Below the pieces are notes generated by a model. It worked only from the letters and a program-made list of their open reading frames with translations. It was not told where the DNA came from and made no database searches. Shown piece after piece: positions 16,623 to 26,600 of a stretch of DNA of 64,000 nt. This stretch comes from JBBQED01 sp038320345 (GTDB taxonomy: Bacteria > Bacteroidota > Bacteroidia > AKYH767-A > OLB10): positions 1 through 64,000 of the forward strand of contig JBBQED010000011.1 in the NCBI GenBank assembly GCA_038320345.1, in the 5' to 3' direction. A program made the translations under genes and the position numbers. Positions within the stretch are counted from its first letter, which is position 1; the number at the start of each line of letters is the position of its first letter.

Positions 16623-16934
16623 TTCCGAATGCTAAGGTAAGTTATTTATTGATTATTTTTGAATAAATACACATTTCAAACTAACATGGTTTTGATGTCG
16701 ATGATTTCTGGTTAAAATTCCTAAATTTTCAAAGCGAAATATACTTAATGTCTTGTATATCAAATTTTTATAAATAATTAGCATTCTAAAATCGAGTTTA
16801 GGCTACTGCTTTTTTCATATAGTTTTGAAATCCAGATACTTATGGGTGTTAACTTAATTTAAATAGGATAGAACGACAACCAAATATTTTAGTTTACGTT
16901 TGAAAACTTATAAAATCATCTTAGCTTCGTATCG
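16623..16934. other. Divergent intergenic region between the two HYC_CC_PP genes
   Basis: This 312-base AT-rich region separates the two divergent paralogues. It contains the promoter of the right-hand gene (listed separately). No coding frame, hairpin with a T run, or copy of the TGTTATACTTTT motif was seen. Confidence 0.6.
16899..16929 (+). promoter_or_regulatory. Promoter of the second HYC_CC_PP gene
   Basis: TTTG at 16899-16902, a 19-base spacer, and TAGCTTCG at 16922-16929 match the Bacteroidota TTTG-N19-TAnnTTTG promoter with one mismatch in the -7 box. The GTG start is only 6 bases beyond the box, so the transcript could be leaderless. Confidence 0.6.
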
Positions 16935-17318
16935 GTGAAGAAAATTATACCATTATTTTTAATCTTGCTCTTTTTACTGACCAATTCAGGTTGGTCCGTG
17001 AATGTGCATTATTGTGGAAAAAAAATTACTTCAGTTAGCTTAGGGTCTAAAAAAGAACATCCTTGTAAATGTTCTAAAAAAAGCATGAAGCCTGGATGCT
17101 GTTCTGCTAAAAAAGGAATTCTAAAAGCAAGTCACGATGTTGCTTCAAAAAACACCTTACAGTTGAAAAGTCCTGATTTCAGAATTGTGGTATTATCTGC
17201 TCTTATGCAGTTTAATCTTTCAGAAATCATATCATTTGTACAAATTCTACGTTATCATTCGCCTCCACTTCAAGCACTTTTTTCGGTGAACTTGTTAATT
17301 CAAGAATTTAGGATCTGA
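16935..17318 (+). CDS. HYC_CC_PP family protein (2)
   Basis: This 127-residue paralogue of the protein at 16236-16622 has the same order of features: signal peptide LFLLTNSGWS, a VHYCGKK motif, the cysteine pairs CKCSKK and PGCCSAK, and a C-terminal YHSPPL. The only in-frame start ahead of the signal peptide is GTG at 16935, supported by the promoter just upstream. The middle has fewer cysteines than the first copy. It points away from the copper operon. The function is unknown; secreted metal binding is an inference. Confidence 0.82.
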   Translation: MKKIIPLFLILLFLLTNSGWSVNVHYCGKKITSVSLGSKKEHPCKCSKKSMKPGCCSAKKGILKASHDVASKNTLQLKSPDFRIVVLSALMQFNLSEIISFVQILRYHSPPLQALFSVNLLIQEFRI

Positions 17319-17328
17319 GTAATTTTTC

Positions 17329-17353
17329 AGACATCTTTTCAGATGTCTTCTCT
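17329..17353 (+). terminator. Possible terminator after the second HYC_CC_PP gene
   Basis: An 8-bp perfect stem (AGACATCT and AGATGTCT) with a 4-base loop lies 11 bases after the stop. It is followed only by TCTCT rather than a full T run, so it is a weak call. Confidence 0.45.
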
Positions 17354-17519
17354 ACATTTATTCAAAGAACTTGTATTAAGTTATTGGAGTAAATAGTCCG
17401 GCATTTAAGCCAAATATCCAAACAAATTTCAATTTAGATTTTAATGGTAAATTTTAGCCTCAAAATTCACCATTGGTATTTCGGACTTTTCAATTTAGTT
17501 TAATTTAAAAAAATGAAGT

Positions 17520-18224
17520 ATGGATTTTTTTATTCTGAGAAACGTTCAGGAAAGAAGAACTGGTAGTATTTCTGGATTTTTTAGAAAAATTTTTAGAAAA
17601 ATTCTGAAAATGGATATTGTTCCTTTACCTTATTCTGAGGAAATGTTCACCATTGAACAGCAAATAAATTTTCACCATCTAATTAACTATGTTATAAAGA
17701 TAAAAGTAGAAGGGGAGTTTGTAGAGCTTGGATCATTTACAGGATCAACAGCTATTCAATTTCAAAAATTTATTCAAGAAACGAAATCGTTGAAAAAATT
17801 GTATTTATTCGACAATTTTTCAAGGAAGTATGGTATGGATTGCGACATTGAAAAGCAATTAGTTGTAAATTTCGAAATAAATCAACTCAATTTACCCGAA
17901 ATTGTAAGAGGAGTTTTTGAAACAACGTTACCTGATTCCTTACCCAATAAAATCGCATTCGCCCACATTGATTGCGGATATGGAGGGGATATTGAAATGC
18001 ATAAAAGGGTTTTGCTTCACTGTCTTGATGCTGTTTATTCTAGAATGTCAAAGAACGGAATTTGTATAATGATGGATTATTATGATTCTGAAAAAACTAT
18101 TCAAGGCCTAGATTCAAATCCTGGTGTGAAGCTCGCTTGTGATGAATTCTTCAAGAACAAACCTGAACATATGATAGTGCTTTACGGAGGTTATTATAGT
18201 CATGCTTATTTTGAAAAAAAATAG
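17520..18224 (+). CDS. TylF/MycF-like class I methyltransferase
   Basis: The 234-residue protein has the SAM-binding glycine-rich motif EFVELGSFTGSTAIQF at about 66-81, the KLYLFDNF strand, and the late acidic segments AHIDCGYGGD and CIMMDYYDSE that bind the metal and substrate in TylF-type sugar O-methyltransferases. The first 50 residues are basic and not conserved. The substrate may be a sugar in a surface polysaccharide, but no glycosyltransferase is adjacent. The next gene, an SGNH-like membrane protein, is on the same strand 114 bases on. Confidence 0.75.
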   Translation: MDFFILRNVQERRTGSISGFFRKIFRKILKMDIVPLPYSEEMFTIEQQINFHHLINYVIKIKVEGEFVELGSFTGSTAIQFQKFIQETKSLKKLYLFDNFSRKYGMDCDIEKQLVVNFEINQLNLPEIVRGVFETTLPDSLPNKIAFAHIDCGYGGDIEMHKRVLLHCLDAVYSRMSKNGICIMMDYYDSEKTIQGLDSNPGVKLACDEFFKNKPEHMIVLYGGYYSHAYFEKK

Positions 18225-18338
18225 ATCTACATTCAATACCCCTTAAATTAGAAGTGTTTGAGTAACCTTAAAACTGGTTTCGTTTTGAAGAATGAATTTT
18301 ACCGAATGCTAAATCACCTCTTGTTAAACTAATATGCT

Positions 18339-19280
18339 ATGAGATTATTCGAGGGCTCATGGATTAAAATAGCTCGACAGGGACTACTCTTCCTGATATC
18401 CACTGTTGTAGTGTATGGAGTGGTGGTACTCATCTTATCTACTATTAAGGTTGGCGGCATTCCTTTAATCTACCGTTGTACTTATGGTCTGGTATGGAAA
18501 GGGGGATTGACTTATAAAAGATATCAGAGCTTTGATGAAAACAAAAATTATGATGTTCTAGTTTTTGGTTCCTCTAGAGCAAATCGTGGGATTAATCCAA
18601 AGATTTTTGAAGAACATCAGATAAGTTGCTTCAACCTTGCAACCGATGATCAAACTCCGCTTAATTCACGAGTTTTAATTGAAGAATTTGTGACCAAATC
18701 GAATTGTAAAATTGTCATTCTTGATTTGTATGATAGGATTTTCGCGCAGGATGATAATGAATCGAGTATGGATTTGATTCAAAATGTCAGTAAAACCAAA
18801 ACGGCATTTAAAATGATGAGTAATGTAGGTTCCATTAGATCTTTGAATTCATTTGCAGTTAGATTATCATTACTAAATAGTCCACCCGTTTACCATCGTG
18901 AGGATTCACTTTATAAAGGATTTAGATTTCGACGACACGAGAAATTTAAATCTGGTTTTTTTAATTACCAATATATTGTACGACCTGGATATATTGACGA
19001 TTTAGATCAGATCATTACCTATCTGAAGGAAATTGATGTGCAATTAATTCTTGTTTGCCAACCCATGCCATTTCATCATTTTGGGATCTATCATCAACAA
19101 ATGTTAGAAGATATTCGCCCTGTACTTGAAAAGCATCAAATACAATTGCACGACTTTACCAATGATATTCAAATAGGAAGAATTTCTAATTTTATTGATG
19201 AATGTCATCTAAATAAAAAAGGAGCCGATGAGTATAGTGAGCTAATCATTGATAGTTTATTTACCAATCATTTCAAATAA
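18339..19280 (+). CDS. Membrane-anchored SGNH-hydrolase-like protein
   Basis: The 313-residue protein begins with one membrane segment (about 11-33) and continues with a periplasmic domain of SGNH/GDSL type. Visible pieces are VLVFGSSRANRGINP (block I with the nucleophile serine), CFNLATDDQTPLNSR, the VILDLYDR strand, and FIDECHLNKKGADEY (block V with the Asp-x-x-His pair). This layout is common in proteins that modify polysaccharides with acyl groups together with MBOAT partners, but none is present here. Deacetylase or acyltransferase activity is an inference. Confidence 0.65.
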   Translation: MRLFEGSWIKIARQGLLFLISTVVVYGVVVLILSTIKVGGIPLIYRCTYGLVWKGGLTYKRYQSFDENKNYDVLVFGSSRANRGINPKIFEEHQISCFNLATDDQTPLNSRVLIEEFVTKSNCKIVILDLYDRIFAQDDNESSMDLIQNVSKTKTAFKMMSNVGSIRSLNSFAVRLSLLNSPPVYHREDSLYKGFRFRRHEKFKSGFFNYQYIVRPGYIDDLDQIITYLKEIDVQLILVCQPMPFHHFGIYHQQMLEDIRPVLEKHQIQLHDFTNDIQIGRISNFIDECHLNKKGADEYSELIIDSLFTNHFK

Positions 19281-19309
19281 TTTATCATCTTATTATTTCA
19301 TCTGAATTT

Positions 19310-20584
19310 CTATTTTTTTCCGTAAAACTCAAAAGCTTTTTTATCAAGTTCTTCTCGGTGATCCGGATGCGCTATTTCAATGAGTGCTTTTGATCGTTGG
19401 AGGATATTTTTTCCATAGAGATAAGCAATTCCATATTCTGTAACTACATAATGCACGTGGGCTCTAGTAGTAACAACTCCTGCTCCAGGTTTAAGCACGG
19501 GAACTATTTTAGAAATCCTTTTTGAAGTAGCTGAGGTTAGTGCAATGATAGGTTTCCCTCCTTCACTTAAAGAAGCACCTCGAATAAAATCCATTTGTCC
19601 TCCCACGCCACTATATATGTCGGTTCCAATAGAATCTGCACATACTTGTCCCGATAAATCAATTTCTAGCGCGCTATTTATCGCCGTTACTTTATTATTT
19701 TTTCTGATTACTGTAGTATCATTAACATACGCTACATCTAACATCGCTACCATCGGATTATCGTGAATAAAATCATACAGTTTTTTTGTGCCCATGGCGA
19801 ACGAAGAAACAATTTTACCGGGATGTCTTTTCTTATTGCGCCCATTAATAACCCCTTTTTCTATCAGCGGTAGAATTCCATCACTGAACATTTCTGTGTG
19901 CACACCTAAGTCTTTGTGCTGATCTAAAAATTTCAAAACTGCATTCGGTATCCCTCCAATTCCCATTTGAAGAGTAGCACCATCTTCAACAAGCGTAGCA
20001 ACATTTCTACCAATAGCAATTTCTTCTTCACTTGCTAATGACTGGATCATCTCAGGTATTGGACATTCATGAAAAACAACAGCTGAAAATTTGCTGATGT
20101 GAATATGACCATCTCCATGTGAACGAGGCATATTAGGGTTGATTTGGGCGATTATTTTCCCGCAAACATCCGTTGCGGCTTTCGCAATGTCAACAGATAC
20201 TCCTAGTGAACAAAATCCATGTGCGTCAGGTTCTGATACTTGTACCAATGCAGTATCCAACACCATGGCTCTGCTTCTGAATAAGGCAGGGATCTCACTG
20301 AGGAAAATTGGGATATATTGTACGTTGGAATGGTTAACGTATTTCCGAATGTTGCCTCCTACAAAAAAAACGTTGGCATGAAATGCTGCTGCATATTCTG
20401 GTTTGGCGTAATCGGCTTTTCCTTCGGTATGCAAATGGACTAACTCCACATTTTTCAGTTCTTGATGGCGTTCTAGAAGTGCGTCTAATAGTATTTGGGG
20501 AGTAGCCACTCCTCCATGAATAAATATGCGCTCATTGCTTTGAATGGTGCTGATGGCGTTTGCCGCCGACTGGTAGTTGATCAT
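19310..20584 (-). CDS. Acetyl-CoA hydrolase/transferase family protein (4-hydroxybutyrate CoA-transferase-like)
   Basis: The 424-residue enzyme belongs to the family I CoA-transferases that swap CoA between acetyl-CoA and other acids. Markers are the first domain FIHGGVATPQILLDAL, the loop LQMGIGGIPNAVL, GVHTEMFSDGILPL with the glutamate that forms the acyl-CoA thioester, and the late block VVTEYGIAYLYGK. A TTG at 20605 would add 7 residues, but a -7 box overlaps it, so the ATG at 20584 was chosen. It stands alone and may act in acetate or butyrate metabolism. The exact acid cannot be fixed. Confidence 0.9.
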   Translation of the reverse strand: MINYQSAANAISTIQSNERIFIHGGVATPQILLDALLERHQELKNVELVHLHTEGKADYAKPEYAAAFHANVFFVGGNIRKYVNHSNVQYIPIFLSEIPALFRSRAMVLDTALVQVSEPDAHGFCSLGVSVDIAKAATDVCGKIIAQINPNMPRSHGDGHIHISKFSAVVFHECPIPEMIQSLASEEEIAIGRNVATLVEDGATLQMGIGGIPNAVLKFLDQHKDLGVHTEMFSDGILPLIEKGVINGRNKKRHPGKIVSSFAMGTKKLYDFIHDNPMVAMLDVAYVNDTTVIRKNNKVTAINSALEIDLSGQVCADSIGTDIYSGVGGQMDFIRGASLSEGGKPIIALTSATSKRISKIVPVLKPGAGVVTTRAHVHYVVTEYGIAYLYGKNILQRSKALIEIAHPDHREELDKKAFEFYGKK

Positions 20585-20602
20585 GATGGATAAAGGGTCT
20601 TG

Positions 20603-20610
20603 CAAAAATA
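20603..20610 (-). promoter_or_regulatory. -7 box of the CoA-transferase gene
   Basis: On the minus strand TATTTTTG matches TAnnTTTG and ends 18 bases before the ATG at 20584. No clear -33 TTTG is seen. Its position argues against the upstream TTG being the start. Confidence 0.45.
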
Positions 20611-20686
20611 ATAAGGAGAGAATCTATAGGAGAACACTTCTCACCTTAGTTTGATACTGAAATAAATCATAAAATTATGGGCAAAA

Positions 20687-20712
20687 AAAAATCCGCCAAA
20701 AGGCGGATTTTT
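20687..20712 (-). terminator. Rho-independent terminator after the cold-shock gene
   Basis: An 11-bp perfect stem (AAAAATCCGCC and GGCGGATTTTT) with a 4-base loop lies 19 bases past the stop of the cold-shock gene on the minus strand. It is flanked by an A run on the plus strand that becomes the T tail. Confidence 0.92.
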
Positions 20713-20731
20713 CAGGAGTGATCAAATTTAT

Positions 20732-20926
20732 TTATGAATCAATCCGTACGTTTACTGCGTTTAAGCCGCGTTTTCCTTGCGCAACTTCGAATACAACGTC
20801 ATCACCGTCACGGATCTGATCTTTCAAGCCTGTGGTGTGTACAAAAATGTCTTCACCAGATTCATTGTCACAAATAAATCCATAACCTTTGGATTCATTG
20901 TAGAATTTTACTTTACCTTTTTTCAT
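20732..20926 (-). CDS. Cold-shock domain protein (CspA family)
   Basis: The 64-residue protein is a single cold-shock domain, an OB fold that binds single-stranded RNA and DNA and melts RNA structure in the cold. The RNA-binding motifs are KGYGFIC (RNP1) and DIFVHTT (RNP2). It opens MKKGKVKFYNESKGYGF and ends AVNVRI, the normal length and order. It has its own terminator. The neighbouring DEAD-box helicase gene is on the same strand, and the two protein types often act together in cold adaptation. Confidence 0.97.
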   Translation of the reverse strand: MKKGKVKFYNESKGYGFICDNESGEDIFVHTTGLKDQIRDGDDVVFEVAQGKRGLNAVNVRIDS

Positions 20927-21164
20927 TTTTTAATAATGTCTTAATTAAACTTAATACCACAAAGGTCAGAAATTAAAGAATGCAAATCTTTAACTTTTGC
21001 AGATCTGAACATAATTTTTTCTAATTATCTGATACTTAGTATTTTGTTCTGTTATTTTATGCTTGTTAATGAGTGATTTAAACGAATATTGAGTATTGGA
21101 GGAAGATTATAATGCTATTATTCAAGGAAAACATCTTCAAATTCCGCACTTCCATCTCTTGAAT

Positions 21165-22445
21165 TTATCCTTTTCGTGCCGGACTGAATCTTCTTCTGGA
21201 TTCTCCTGTTGGTCGGGATGCAGAAGTAGCACTCGATGATGAATGTTGAGGCCTTCTTGGGTTCCTTCCGGTAGGTTTGTCTTTTTTCTCCGGAACAAAA
21301 TCATGCATCATCATTGGAAATGGATGCTCTTCAATAACAGGAATCTGTCGGCTGATAAGTTTTTGGATGTCTTTGATATATGCTTTTTCTTCGGCATCAC
21401 AGAAAGAAAGTGCTTTACCACTTGCTCCGGCTCTACCGGTTCTGCCTATCCGATGTACATACGTTTCTGGAATATTTGGTATTTCGTAATTGATCACGTG
21501 TGATAATTCTTCAACATCAATTCCACGAGCAGCAATATCTGTTGCAACTAAAACTCTAGTCTTGCTTCCTTTAAAATTACTTAATGCACGTTGACGCGCA
21601 TTTTGAGATTTATTTCCGTGAATCGCTTCGGCAGAAATACCTGCTTTATGCAGATCTTTTACCACTTTATCAGCACCGTGTTTTGTGCGCGTAAATACCA
21701 ATGCCCTCACCATCTCAATATCTTTCAATACATGAATTAGTAACGCACGTTTTGAATTTTTGTCGGTGTAGTACAATGCTTGACTTACTGTTTCAGCAGT
21801 AGATGAAACCGGAGTGACTTCTACTTTGGCAGGATGATGTAAAATGGTATCTGCTAGTTTAACAATCTCAGGAGGCATAGTTGCTGAGAAGAATAGCGTT
21901 TGACGTTTAGTAGGAAGCTTTGCAATCACTTTTTTAACATCATGAATAAAACCCATATCGAGCATTCGATCGGCTTCATCCAGTACAAATATTTGCAAGT
22001 GCTTTAAAGAAATAAATCCTTGCGCCATCAAGTCCAATAATCTACCTGGGGTAGCTACAAGAATATCAACTCCTCTGCGTAATTTATCCGTTTGTGCTAA
22101 TTGTGAAACGCCTCCAAATATAACGGCATGTTTTAAATTGGTATGTTTTCCATAAGCGGCAAAACTTTCATCAATTTGAATTGCAAGTTCTCGAGTAGGA
22201 GTCATGATCAGTGCCTTGATCGTTTTCTGCCCTGTTTCATGAATATTTTTTTCATGTAAGAGCTGTAAGATCGGAATGGCAAATGCTGCAGTCTTTCCGG
22301 TGCCTGTTTGTGCACATCCTAATAGATCTTTTCCCTGAAGGAGTATCGGAATGGATTGTGCCTGAATTGGTGTTGGTGTGGTGTAACCCTCGTGTTTTAA
22401 AGCCCTGAGGATAGGCTCAATCAAATTTAATTTTTCGAATGACAT
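21165..22445 (-). CDS. DEAD-box RNA helicase (RhlE type), copy 1
   Basis: An ATP-dependent RNA helicase of 426 residues. Motifs in order: Q motif TPTPIQAQSIP, Walker A AQTGTGKT, PTRELA, TPGRLLD, DEAD in VLDEADRMLD, SAT, then domain 2 with VFTRTKHGAD, ATDIAARGID and HRIGRTGRAG. The last 45 residues are a basic Arg/Ser/Pro-rich tail for RNA binding. RhlE-type helicases act in ribosome assembly and RNA turnover, often in the cold. The gene is transcribed from a promoter about 190 bases upstream, leaving a long leader. The same type occurs again at 28089-29300. Confidence 0.95.
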   Translation of the reverse strand: MSFEKLNLIEPILRALKHEGYTTPTPIQAQSIPILLQGKDLLGCAQTGTGKTAAFAIPILQLLHEKNIHETGQKTIKALIMTPTRELAIQIDESFAAYGKHTNLKHAVIFGGVSQLAQTDKLRRGVDILVATPGRLLDLMAQGFISLKHLQIFVLDEADRMLDMGFIHDVKKVIAKLPTKRQTLFFSATMPPEIVKLADTILHHPAKVEVTPVSSTAETVSQALYYTDKNSKRALLIHVLKDIEMVRALVFTRTKHGADKVVKDLHKAGISAEAIHGNKSQNARQRALSNFKGSKTRVLVATDIAARGIDVEELSHVINYEIPNIPETYVHRIGRTGRAGASGKALSFCDAEEKAYIKDIQKLISRQIPVIEEHPFPMMMHDFVPEKKDKPTGRNPRRPQHSSSSATSASRPTGESRRRFSPARKG

Positions 22446-22628
22446 GAATTGTAATTATAATATGAAAGGCGGGCTGTTACTTCACGAACCCGTTGCAGCA
22501 GCCTTTAGGATTGGGGATTCTTCTCTGTTGTGTATTGAAGATCAAGTTGGTACGCGTCCTTTTCTTAGATGGTAAACACTATCAAAGTGGAAATAGACGA
22601 CTAAAAACCAAGAGCAGGAAGAAAGAAG
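22446..22628 (-). promoter_or_regulatory. Long 5' leader of the rhlE-type gene
   Basis: Between the predicted transcription start (about 22628) and the ATG at 22445 lies a leader of about 180 bases. Near its 3' end, AAAGG and GGCTG can pair with CCTTT and CAGCC to form a closed stem-loop of about 40 bases (22465-22505), with the start codon about 20 bases beyond. Long folded leaders are common for cold-induced helicase mRNAs. Regulation here is inferred. Confidence 0.45.
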
Positions 22629-22633
22629 TGAGG

Positions 22634-22665
22634 CAAAGATACGTATAAATCAGCCTGTTGTCAAT
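22634..22665 (-). promoter_or_regulatory. Promoter of the rhlE-type gene
   Basis: On the minus strand, ATTG is followed by a 20-base spacer and TATCTTTG (22634-22641), an exact match to the TAnnTTTG -7 box. The promoter is back-to-back with that of the acyltransferase gene at 22686-22715. Confidence 0.6.
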
Positions 22666-22685
22666 GGATACGTTCTTTTAATGAT

Positions 22686-22715
22686 TTTGTTACCTCAAAG
22701 GGTTCTTTAGTTTTG
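22686..22715 (+). promoter_or_regulatory. Promoter of the LpxL-like gene
   Basis: TTTG at 22686-22689, an 18-base spacer and TAGTTTTG at 22708-22715 match the Bacteroidota promoter. The -7 box contains the TTG at 22713 that would start the longer frame, which supports the ATG at 22737. Confidence 0.6.
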
Positions 22716-22736
22716 CAGGAGAATAAATGTTTAACG

Positions 22737-23615
22737 ATGATCATTTTTAGTTATCTCCTATATTACCTAATTATCATTCCAGTTTCACTTTTACCCTTTC
22801 CGGTATTGTATCTGCTTTCAGATTTTTTATTCCTAATTTTTTATTCTGTTGTTGGTTACCGTAAGAAAGTAGTTTTTAGCAATTTGAAAAATTCTTTTCC
22901 AGAGAAATCAGAAAAAGAACTCCAAGAAATCATGCGCAAATTTTATCATCACTTCTGTGATATTGTTGTGGAAACTTTAAAGTCGTTTACGATTTCTCAA
23001 GAACAAATAAGGAAAAGAATGGTGTTAGAGAACCCTGAAATTTTAGAACCTTATTATAAAAAGCAACAAAGCGTAATCCTTGCCGGTGGTCATTATAATA
23101 ATTGGGAATGGATTGCAACAGGTGCCGGTCATCAGATGAAGCATCAGGCAATCGCAGTTTATAAAACACTGACCAATCGTTTTTTTGATGAAAAAATGCG
23201 AACTACCAGAAGTAAATTCGGTTTGTTGATGATTAGTACGAGGAAGGTTGCTGAAACGTTGTTGCAATGGAAAGATCAACCCACAGCAACCATCTTTGCT
23301 TTCGATCAATCGCCTTCAAAATCGGCAAAAAATTTCTGGATGAAGTTTTTGAATCAAGATACCGCTATGTTGTTTGGCACCGAAAAATATGCGAAGGAAT
23401 ATAATTATCCAGTTTTTTTCGGATACATTGATAAACATAAAAGAGGATATTATTCATTTCGTTTAGTGCTAGTAACTGATACTCCCTTACAAACAGCATA
23501 CGGTGATATCACAGAAAAAATTAATCACCTCTTGGAAGATGAAATAAAAGTTGCACCGGAATATTGGTTATGGACACACCGCAGATGGAAGCATAAAAAA
23601 CCCGTTCATCAATAA
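22737..23615 (+). CDS. LpxL/HtrB-like lysophospholipid acyltransferase
   Basis: The 292-residue inner-membrane enzyme belongs to the lipid A late acyltransferase family, which adds secondary acyl chains to lipid A or related lipids. It has an N-terminal membrane segment (about 3-35), the catalytic pattern GGHYNNWEW (H-x4-E) near residue 117, a conserved FDQSPSK segment in place of the usual DQ motif, and the C-terminal WLWTHRRWK typical of Bacteroidota members. The ATG at 22737 was chosen over the TTG at 22713, which lies inside the promoter. It ends at a bidirectional terminator. Confidence 0.9.
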   Translation: MIIFSYLLYYLIIIPVSLLPFPVLYLLSDFLFLIFYSVVGYRKKVVFSNLKNSFPEKSEKELQEIMRKFYHHFCDIVVETLKSFTISQEQIRKRMVLENPEILEPYYKKQQSVILAGGHYNNWEWIATGAGHQMKHQAIAVYKTLTNRFFDEKMRTTRSKFGLLMISTRKVAETLLQWKDQPTATIFAFDQSPSKSAKNFWMKFLNQDTAMLFGTEKYAKEYNYPVFFGYIDKHKRGYYSFRLVLVTDTPLQTAYGDITEKINHLLEDEIKVAPEYWLWTHRRWKHKKPVHQ

Positions 23616-23627
23616 TTATAAACAAAA

Positions 23628-23659
23628 AAAGTGCTTGCCAGTTTCCTGACAAGCACTTT
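23628..23659. terminator. Bidirectional terminator
   Basis: AAAGTGCTTG pairs with CAAGCACTTT around an inner CAG/CTG stem. It lies between two convergent genes and is flanked by an A run on the left. On the minus strand it gives a T tail for the protease gene. On the plus strand the tail is short. Confidence 0.75.
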
Positions 23660-23678
23660 CTGATTCTGGGTTATTTTA

Positions 23679-26600
23679 TTATTCCAGTTCTATTTTCCGG
23701 ATGATGGTATCATTACCCTTCGTGAACATTAGCGTATAGATTCCACCAGCAAGTTCTGGTAGATTCAGTAAATAATTCTGATTGCCTGAATTAATTTGCA
23801 CTTCTTTTACGAGTACATCCTGACCTAACATATTTCTTAAGCGCAGTATAGTTTTACCACCAACTTTCACATTGTTGATCTGAATCTGCAGATAATCTTT
23901 TGCAGGCACTGGGAAGATCGAAATACTGAAATCCGTCTGTACATCGGCTAGTCCAACATTTCCAACTCCAATGGTCTGGAAAGTAGTGTCAGTACATGTT
24001 CCATTCGATACAATCAATGTAATAGTATAATAACCAGCAGAGGAGTAGATGTTGATTGGATTTTGCTGCGTTGAGGTATTGCCATCTCCAAAATTCCAAC
24101 TCCAAGAAGTAGCACCGCTAGATTGATCAGTGAAGCTTAAAGTATTGACGTTTGGAGCATAACTAAATCCTGCTAGAGGAGCCGGTAATGCAGTTACGAA
24201 TACTGCTGTTCTTGCACTTAAGCAAGGAAGTTCCTGAATCTCCCAATCGTAAAAGAAATAATAATATCCAGGGGTTCCTGCATTTGTTCCGGTGATAGAA
24301 ACAAGTCCGTTAATATTATAAGGGAATATTGCACCACTTTGGTTTCTATATAAATTCACTCCTCCAGTTGCACCTAGTTCAAGATTTACTCCTGCAGGAA
24401 TATTAAAGTTTAGTGTAATTCGACTTGGTCCGTCCGGTATATTTACTGTGGTAGACTGTAACACTGTTCCTGAACTATTGCTAAGCGTAATGGTTCTATT
24501 TCCTGCACCACTTGCATATACTTGTACAGAGGTTAGAATCACCGGAGTAAAACAATCAAAAATCAGATCGCGATATGCCGTGTTGGTATAGGTACTACCT
24601 GTTCCGAAGTTATTATCAACGGGTCCTTCATGGATTGGCGCAGTATAAATTTCACTTTCTACATAGAAGGTGGTACTACTTGAAATCACCGGAGTAGTGA
24701 AACTTGATCCAGTAAATAATGGAGAACCACCTGTAGCTGCAGCAAACCATACTAATGAATCTGTTCCTGATGCATTCAGTATTGCATTAGTTCCTGAACA
24801 AACTGTAGTTGATGTTGCTGTTGGAGCTTGTGGGAGTGCAATAGTAATGTATGCTGTTTTTACTAAGGTATTATTTCCAATTGTATTGGATACCACTAAT
24901 GTTACATCGTAAGTTCCACTTGCAGTATAAGTGTGCAAAGGATTTTGTGCGATAGATGTTGCTCCATCACCAAAATCCCATTGCCAACCTGTAGCTCCGT
25001 TAAGACTTTGATCCGTGAATTGAATATTTCCTGTACAGCTGTTGGTTGAACTTGCTGTGAAATTTGGAGTTGGTGCAACATTCGACAATTGACATTGCCA
25101 TGATAATGCGAAGCCAGATGCCGTTACACCTTGATCCGATGTTTGTTGAAGGGTAATCGATCCTGATGTGGAAGTGATCGTACCGCCTCCTGGTAAATTT
25201 GTTCCTGTATAAGATCCAATCAGTGGACTTGCATTTGTGGGTCCATCATAAATATTCAAGAAGTCATACGTATTCTCCATGTTAAATGCTGTAAACGTTA
25301 ACACTACGGTTGAAGCACCTAATGGAGAAATTGTGACAGTACTATTTGTATTATCTGTATAATCTCCTCCAGGTCCACCACTATCATAAAGGTATCCCGA
25401 ACAAGCATTTTGCGTACTTGCAGTACCGTTAGAAGGCAGCGTGATAATACATGGATTTAATGTGTCGATACTGATGTAAGCAACTTTAGCAGTAGTATCA
25501 ATTCCACAAACTCCACCATCAGCAATTAAAGAAACTGTATATAATCCATAATTAGTATAAGTATGAATCGGGCTGTTAGCTGTGCTTGAATTTCCATCAC
25601 CGAAATCCCAAATGTAAGACCCTCCATTATTGCTGAGATTTGTGAAAGCTACATCACTTGGTGCTTGGCAATATGAAGTAACTGAACTAGAGAAATCACT
25701 GTTTACACCATTGATGAATGCAGCACCTACACCGCACGCATACCATGCATTGGTTGTGGCAATTACTTCAGGTGTACATGGTCCAAAAAGATCTGCTGCA
25801 GCCTGAATCGCATAATATCTGGCATCAGCATGCGTAGAATTAGGAGTGAGGTAAAAGGCATTCATACGGTAACAGATTGCACTGGCATTATCAATACCAA
25901 GACCTGAAACTGAATAAGCATTTCCAATATCATTGGTTCCAGCTCCACCTTCTGATAATAGATAAAACCAGAAGTTCATGACTCCGCTATTATTGTGTAC
26001 TTCATTGGGAGCATTCCAATAGGTTCCGCCATAACAATCAGGATTATTATACTGATTTGGATTTGCCATATTTCTAAAGGGTGTTCCTCCGATTTCATTA
26101 CCTACCAGCCAATCAACAGTTGCCGGTTGTTTTCCAGCAAAGCGAATAGCAATTCCCATACAGTCACTAAATGATTCATTCATCGCTCCTGATTCGTCCT
26201 GATAAACAAGATTACTAGTGTTCTCTGTTAATCCATGTGAAATTTCATGACCTGCAATATCAAGTGAAGTGAGTGGAGTGTAGGTGTTATTACCATCGCC
26301 GTAGGTCATTTCTGTACCATCCCAGAAAGCGTTTACATAATTCACATCATAATGCACATAGCTAATTAATGCTTGACCTGCATTGTCAATACTGTTTCTT
26401 CCAAAATGATTGAAATAAAAGTCATAAGTCGATTCAGCACCAAAATGCGCATCTGTAGCGTATTCATCTAATTGCGCATTTACATTGTTCCAGAAATTAT
26501 CAGCATCTAGAAAATCTGTATTGGCATAAGTAGTGGTTTGTTGCAAATTGAAAGTTGAAATTCCAAGTCCTCGTCCCGATTCGCGTAAACGATAAGTTGT

